A stretch of 64,000 bases of DNA from Cocos nucifera (taxonomy: Eukaryota; Streptophyta; Magnoliopsida; Arecales; Arecaceae): NCBI GenBank assembly GCA_006176705.1, contig QRFJ01004944.1, positions 1-64,000 of the forward strand, given 5' to 3'. A program made the position numbers and the translations under genes. Below, piece after piece: positions 61,601-64,000 of the stretch (position 1 is its first letter; every line of letters starts with the position of its first letter). Below the pieces are notes generated by a model. The model was not told the origin of the DNA and ran no database searches. It was given only the letters and a program-made list of their open reading frames with translations.

Positions 61601-62575
61601 CTCAGCCTCCTGCTATCCTCAAGACCCTGCATAGAAGTGCACAGATGAGCACTAGAACCAGAGTCAAGCACCCAACTGGATGCAGAAGAAACCGTAAGGT
61701 TAGACTCAATAACGAGCATACCTCCAGAAGGACCTTCCTTCTTGTTCTTTAGGGTGGCCAGGTAAGTAGGGCAGTTCCGCTTCCAATGGCCGTCGCTGTT
61801 GCAATGGAAACACTTTCCTTTGCCATCGACCTTCTTCTTCGGTTCTGCCTTCTTCTTCTTTGATCCTTCTACCTTTTGCTTTTTCACAGACTTCTTTTTC
61901 TTTCCATAAGACTTTCTTTTGGAAGAAGTCCGTTCCATAGCAAGAACTGAGCCTTTAGAACCTTTCATAGAAAGCTCAGCGGTAACCAGCATATTCATCA
62001 ACTCGGCCAAGGAATTCTTGAAGTTTATGCATGTGGTAATTCATGATGAATTGCCCATATGCATCAGTCAAGGATTGCAGAATAATATCGTTCTGCAAGT
62101 CCAAGTCCAACTTCACACCGAGCTTCTCAAGCTCTTCCATGTCCTTGATCATTGTCAGACAGTGATCTTGGACTGACTGCCCATCACGCATCTTAGCCTT
62201 AAAAAGTCATTTCGTGACTTGATATTTGGCTGCGCGACTCTGTTCACCAAACATCTCCTGCAGGTGAGCCAACATTTGGCGAGCAGTCCCGATATCTTCA
62301 TGTTGGCGCTGGAGCTCATCAGACATCGAGCCCAACATGTAGTATCTGGCCTTATTGTCTTCGTCAATCCATTTTTCCAGAGACGCTCTCTGTTCAGTGG
62401 ATGGACGAGCTGGTAAGGTGGGAGGGTCCTGGTCCAAAACATGTGTTAACTTCTCTGAACCCAAAACAATTTTGTAGTTCCTGAGCCAATCTTTATAATT
62501 GGGTCCAGTCAGTCTATGTGTGTCTAGGATACGTGCCAGTGGGTTGGACGCAGACATTTTCCTGTAGAGAGTCAA
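61601..62575 (-). pseudogene. Element G gag-protease (broken by one stop and one frameshift)
   Basis: The frame opens at 62575 (MTLYRK) with the conserved start MSASNPLARIL at 62557. The UBN2 Gag core (DWLRNYKIVL, WIDEDNKARYYMLGSM, LQEMFGEQSRAAKYQ) runs to TGA 62207-62209 and continues in the same frame to 61976 (MRDGQSVQDH, LEKLGVKLD, ILQSLTDAYGQFIMNYHMHK). A one-base insertion near 62020 then shifts the frame; the new frame, open from 62010, carries the lysine-rich block and the CCHC knuckle CFHCNSDGHWKRNC (61771-61812). The protease active site is DSG (61658-61666). All key residues of knuckle and protease are present. Confidence 0.93.
62207..62209 (-). other. In-frame TGA within gag, element G
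   Basis: Context ACGAAATGACTTTTTAAG, with the frame open on both sides (122 codons upstream, about 77 downstream). Identical in A (3481-3483). Confidence 0.85.
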
Positions 62576-64000
62576 AGATTCTAGTTAGATACTGTAATTT
62601 TGACTTGACCAATTTGTTTAGGGATTTTATTTTTAAACAAATTAGCTCCCACTATTTTCTCGGATCCCTACACTCCCTCTGTAGAGATGCGAAAATCTCC
62701 GCGATTGATGATTTCTAGTGGGTGGTGCGGTCTCACCAACTGACTCATCACCTCACCTAACAGTTATTGGTGATGGGTTAGCCAATGAGTGAACAACTCT
62801 TGTTCAATGATTCTCTAATCATGGTGCACCCAAACTTGGTCTCTAATTCATGAATCTCACCGTATCCGGAATATTGATCCACTCCTTAGTTAAGTCAGAC
62901 CCACCATTTGCATAGACTGGGTTCCTAATTGGGTCTCTCACCGTATCCGGAATATTGAGCCCAACTCATCCTCCAGCCCATAGCATCCAATGCCTAATAG
63001 ACATGGTTGCGTCTTCCCGGTGCAACTGAGCCACTGTATCCAGCCGAGAACAATCAACCCCGGGAAGGGCCCGCACGTCTACAATGGTGGAAGACCTCGG
63101 ACTTAATCTTTTCTTAGGGAGAATTGATTCAGGTCTCATTAAACTAGACTTGGCTTAGTCATAACAATTATGACTAACCTAGTGGCATGGGTCAGCTCGG
63201 ATTATTGACCACCTCAGATCAGAACTGTGTCAACAGATATGGCCAGGTAAGTGAGACCGGTGGAAGGAATATGCCGTTAACTCGCACAAGAACGCATTCA
63301 GGTCGAGTAGCTTCCAATTAAAAACCAGTCGGTCGTCTGTGCCAAACTTACCTTAGACACCAAATTGTTGAGTCAGAACCAATTGGGTTAGCCTACAATC
63401 CAGACTCTAACCTCTGAGCCTAATTAGGTCTTGCTTGATCGTGACTCGATCTTGACCCAGACTTAATCCTATTAGGCTGGTCAATTTAAGCATTGTTGAT
63501 CCCATCTAACCAACTCTTGATTCGGTTTGATCAACCGCTTAGACCTAATTGAGCTACCCAAGCCCGAACCCAGTATTATGAATATGTCTTAGATCTGAAA
63601 TTCTCAATTTTAGACCTAATTAATATTCCATAAACTTAATTCTTAATTAAGTTGGGTTCATAAACAAAATATGCACAATAAATCCTAGGGTTTCAGGATC
63701 TAGGGTTTTGCAGAAAGTAAGTTTTGGGTTTCTGATTAAGGACGAACACGCAGCACCCCTACACGTCATAAGAACACCCCATCGAATGGGAAGAGAGGGC
63801 CTTTAAACCCTTCTTCGTTCTTATGACCGGACGGCCAAGAGGAACGCCTTAATCAGGAACATGTAAATCTACAAAACAGTTATAGATCTATATCATATAT
63901 CTCATATACAAATTTAGATCTAATCAAGGCATATTTTGCATACATCTCATGTATCATAATCATGCATGTTTTCAGATCTAAATTATCACATAATAATCTG
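62558..64000 (-). other. Element G untranslated leader, cut by window edge
   Basis: Collinear with the leaders of A, B and F. It contains an exact 23-base direct repeat (62855-62877 and 62936-62958). No supported gene. Confidence 0.85.

Larger units (their letters stand above)
56400..64000 (-). mobile_element. Element G: best-preserved Angela-type copia, right-truncated by window
   Basis: 3' LTR 56400-58682, polypurine tract, RNase H, RT, integrase, protease, gag, and leader to the window edge. By comparison with A and B the primer site and 5' LTR should start about 490 bp beyond the edge. The left flank is GAATG. Most pol motifs are intact but several frameshifts and two in-frame stops remain. 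Confidence 0.95.

Noticed and set aside
1..64000. Host genes, tRNA or rRNA genes, CRISPR arrays, bacterial operons
   Set aside because: No such signals were found; tRNA-like matches are only the short primer sites of retroelements.

Overview
This is repeat-dense nuclear DNA from a flowering plant, very probably a monocot. Its main repeat family matches the Angela/BARE-type lineage of Ty1/copia in protein motifs, LTR length and long leader. A palm would fit, but that is inference. I see no host protein gene, rRNA, tRNA or CRISPR array. Almost everything can be assigned to LTR retrotransposons inserted into one another.

Layout, left to right. (1) 1-8022: copia element A, minus strand, cut by the window edge, with 5' LTR 5783-8022. 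(2) 8023-10734: 3' tail and LTR of a SIRE/Maximus-like copia, plus strand. (3) 11593-12709: a gypsy-like LTR with a primer-binding site. (4) 12715-15345: solo LTR of a second Angela-like family, with perfect 5-bp target duplications (TAGGC). (5) 15981-18468 plus 18469-19488: 3' LTR and RT/RNase H of element C, minus strand. (6) 19489-32167: element B, plus strand, inserted in the RT of C (TSD TACTG); B itself holds a gypsy (Athila-like) fragment at 24702-27097. (7) 32168-32688: the next piece of C. (8) 32689-47537: element E, plus strand, its 5' LTR split by element I (33649-41514, minus strand, Tork-like copia), which in turn holds a solo LTR (34533-36807). (9) 47538-56167: element F, minus strand, inserted in E's pol. 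(10) 56168-56399: an LTR scrap H interrupting F's 5' LTR. (11) 56400-64000: element G, minus strand, the best preserved copy, cut by the right edge.

The inferred insertion order is C, then B and E into C; the gypsy piece into B; I into E; the solo LTR into I; F into E; H into F; G into H. All coding regions are broken. Elements A, B, F and G plus the solo LTR at 34533 form one family with LTRs of about 2.28 kb, a tRNA-iMet primer site and a leader of about 1.9 kb.

The most interesting signals lie in that family. The same two stop codons (UGA inside gag, UAG/UAA between integrase and reverse transcriptase) sit at equivalent positions in all four copies, while the sister element E has sense codons there. 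The LTRs carry a dense W-box (TTGAC) cluster upstream of a TATA box. A palindrome at the end of U5, next to the primer-binding site, shows compensatory changes between copies.
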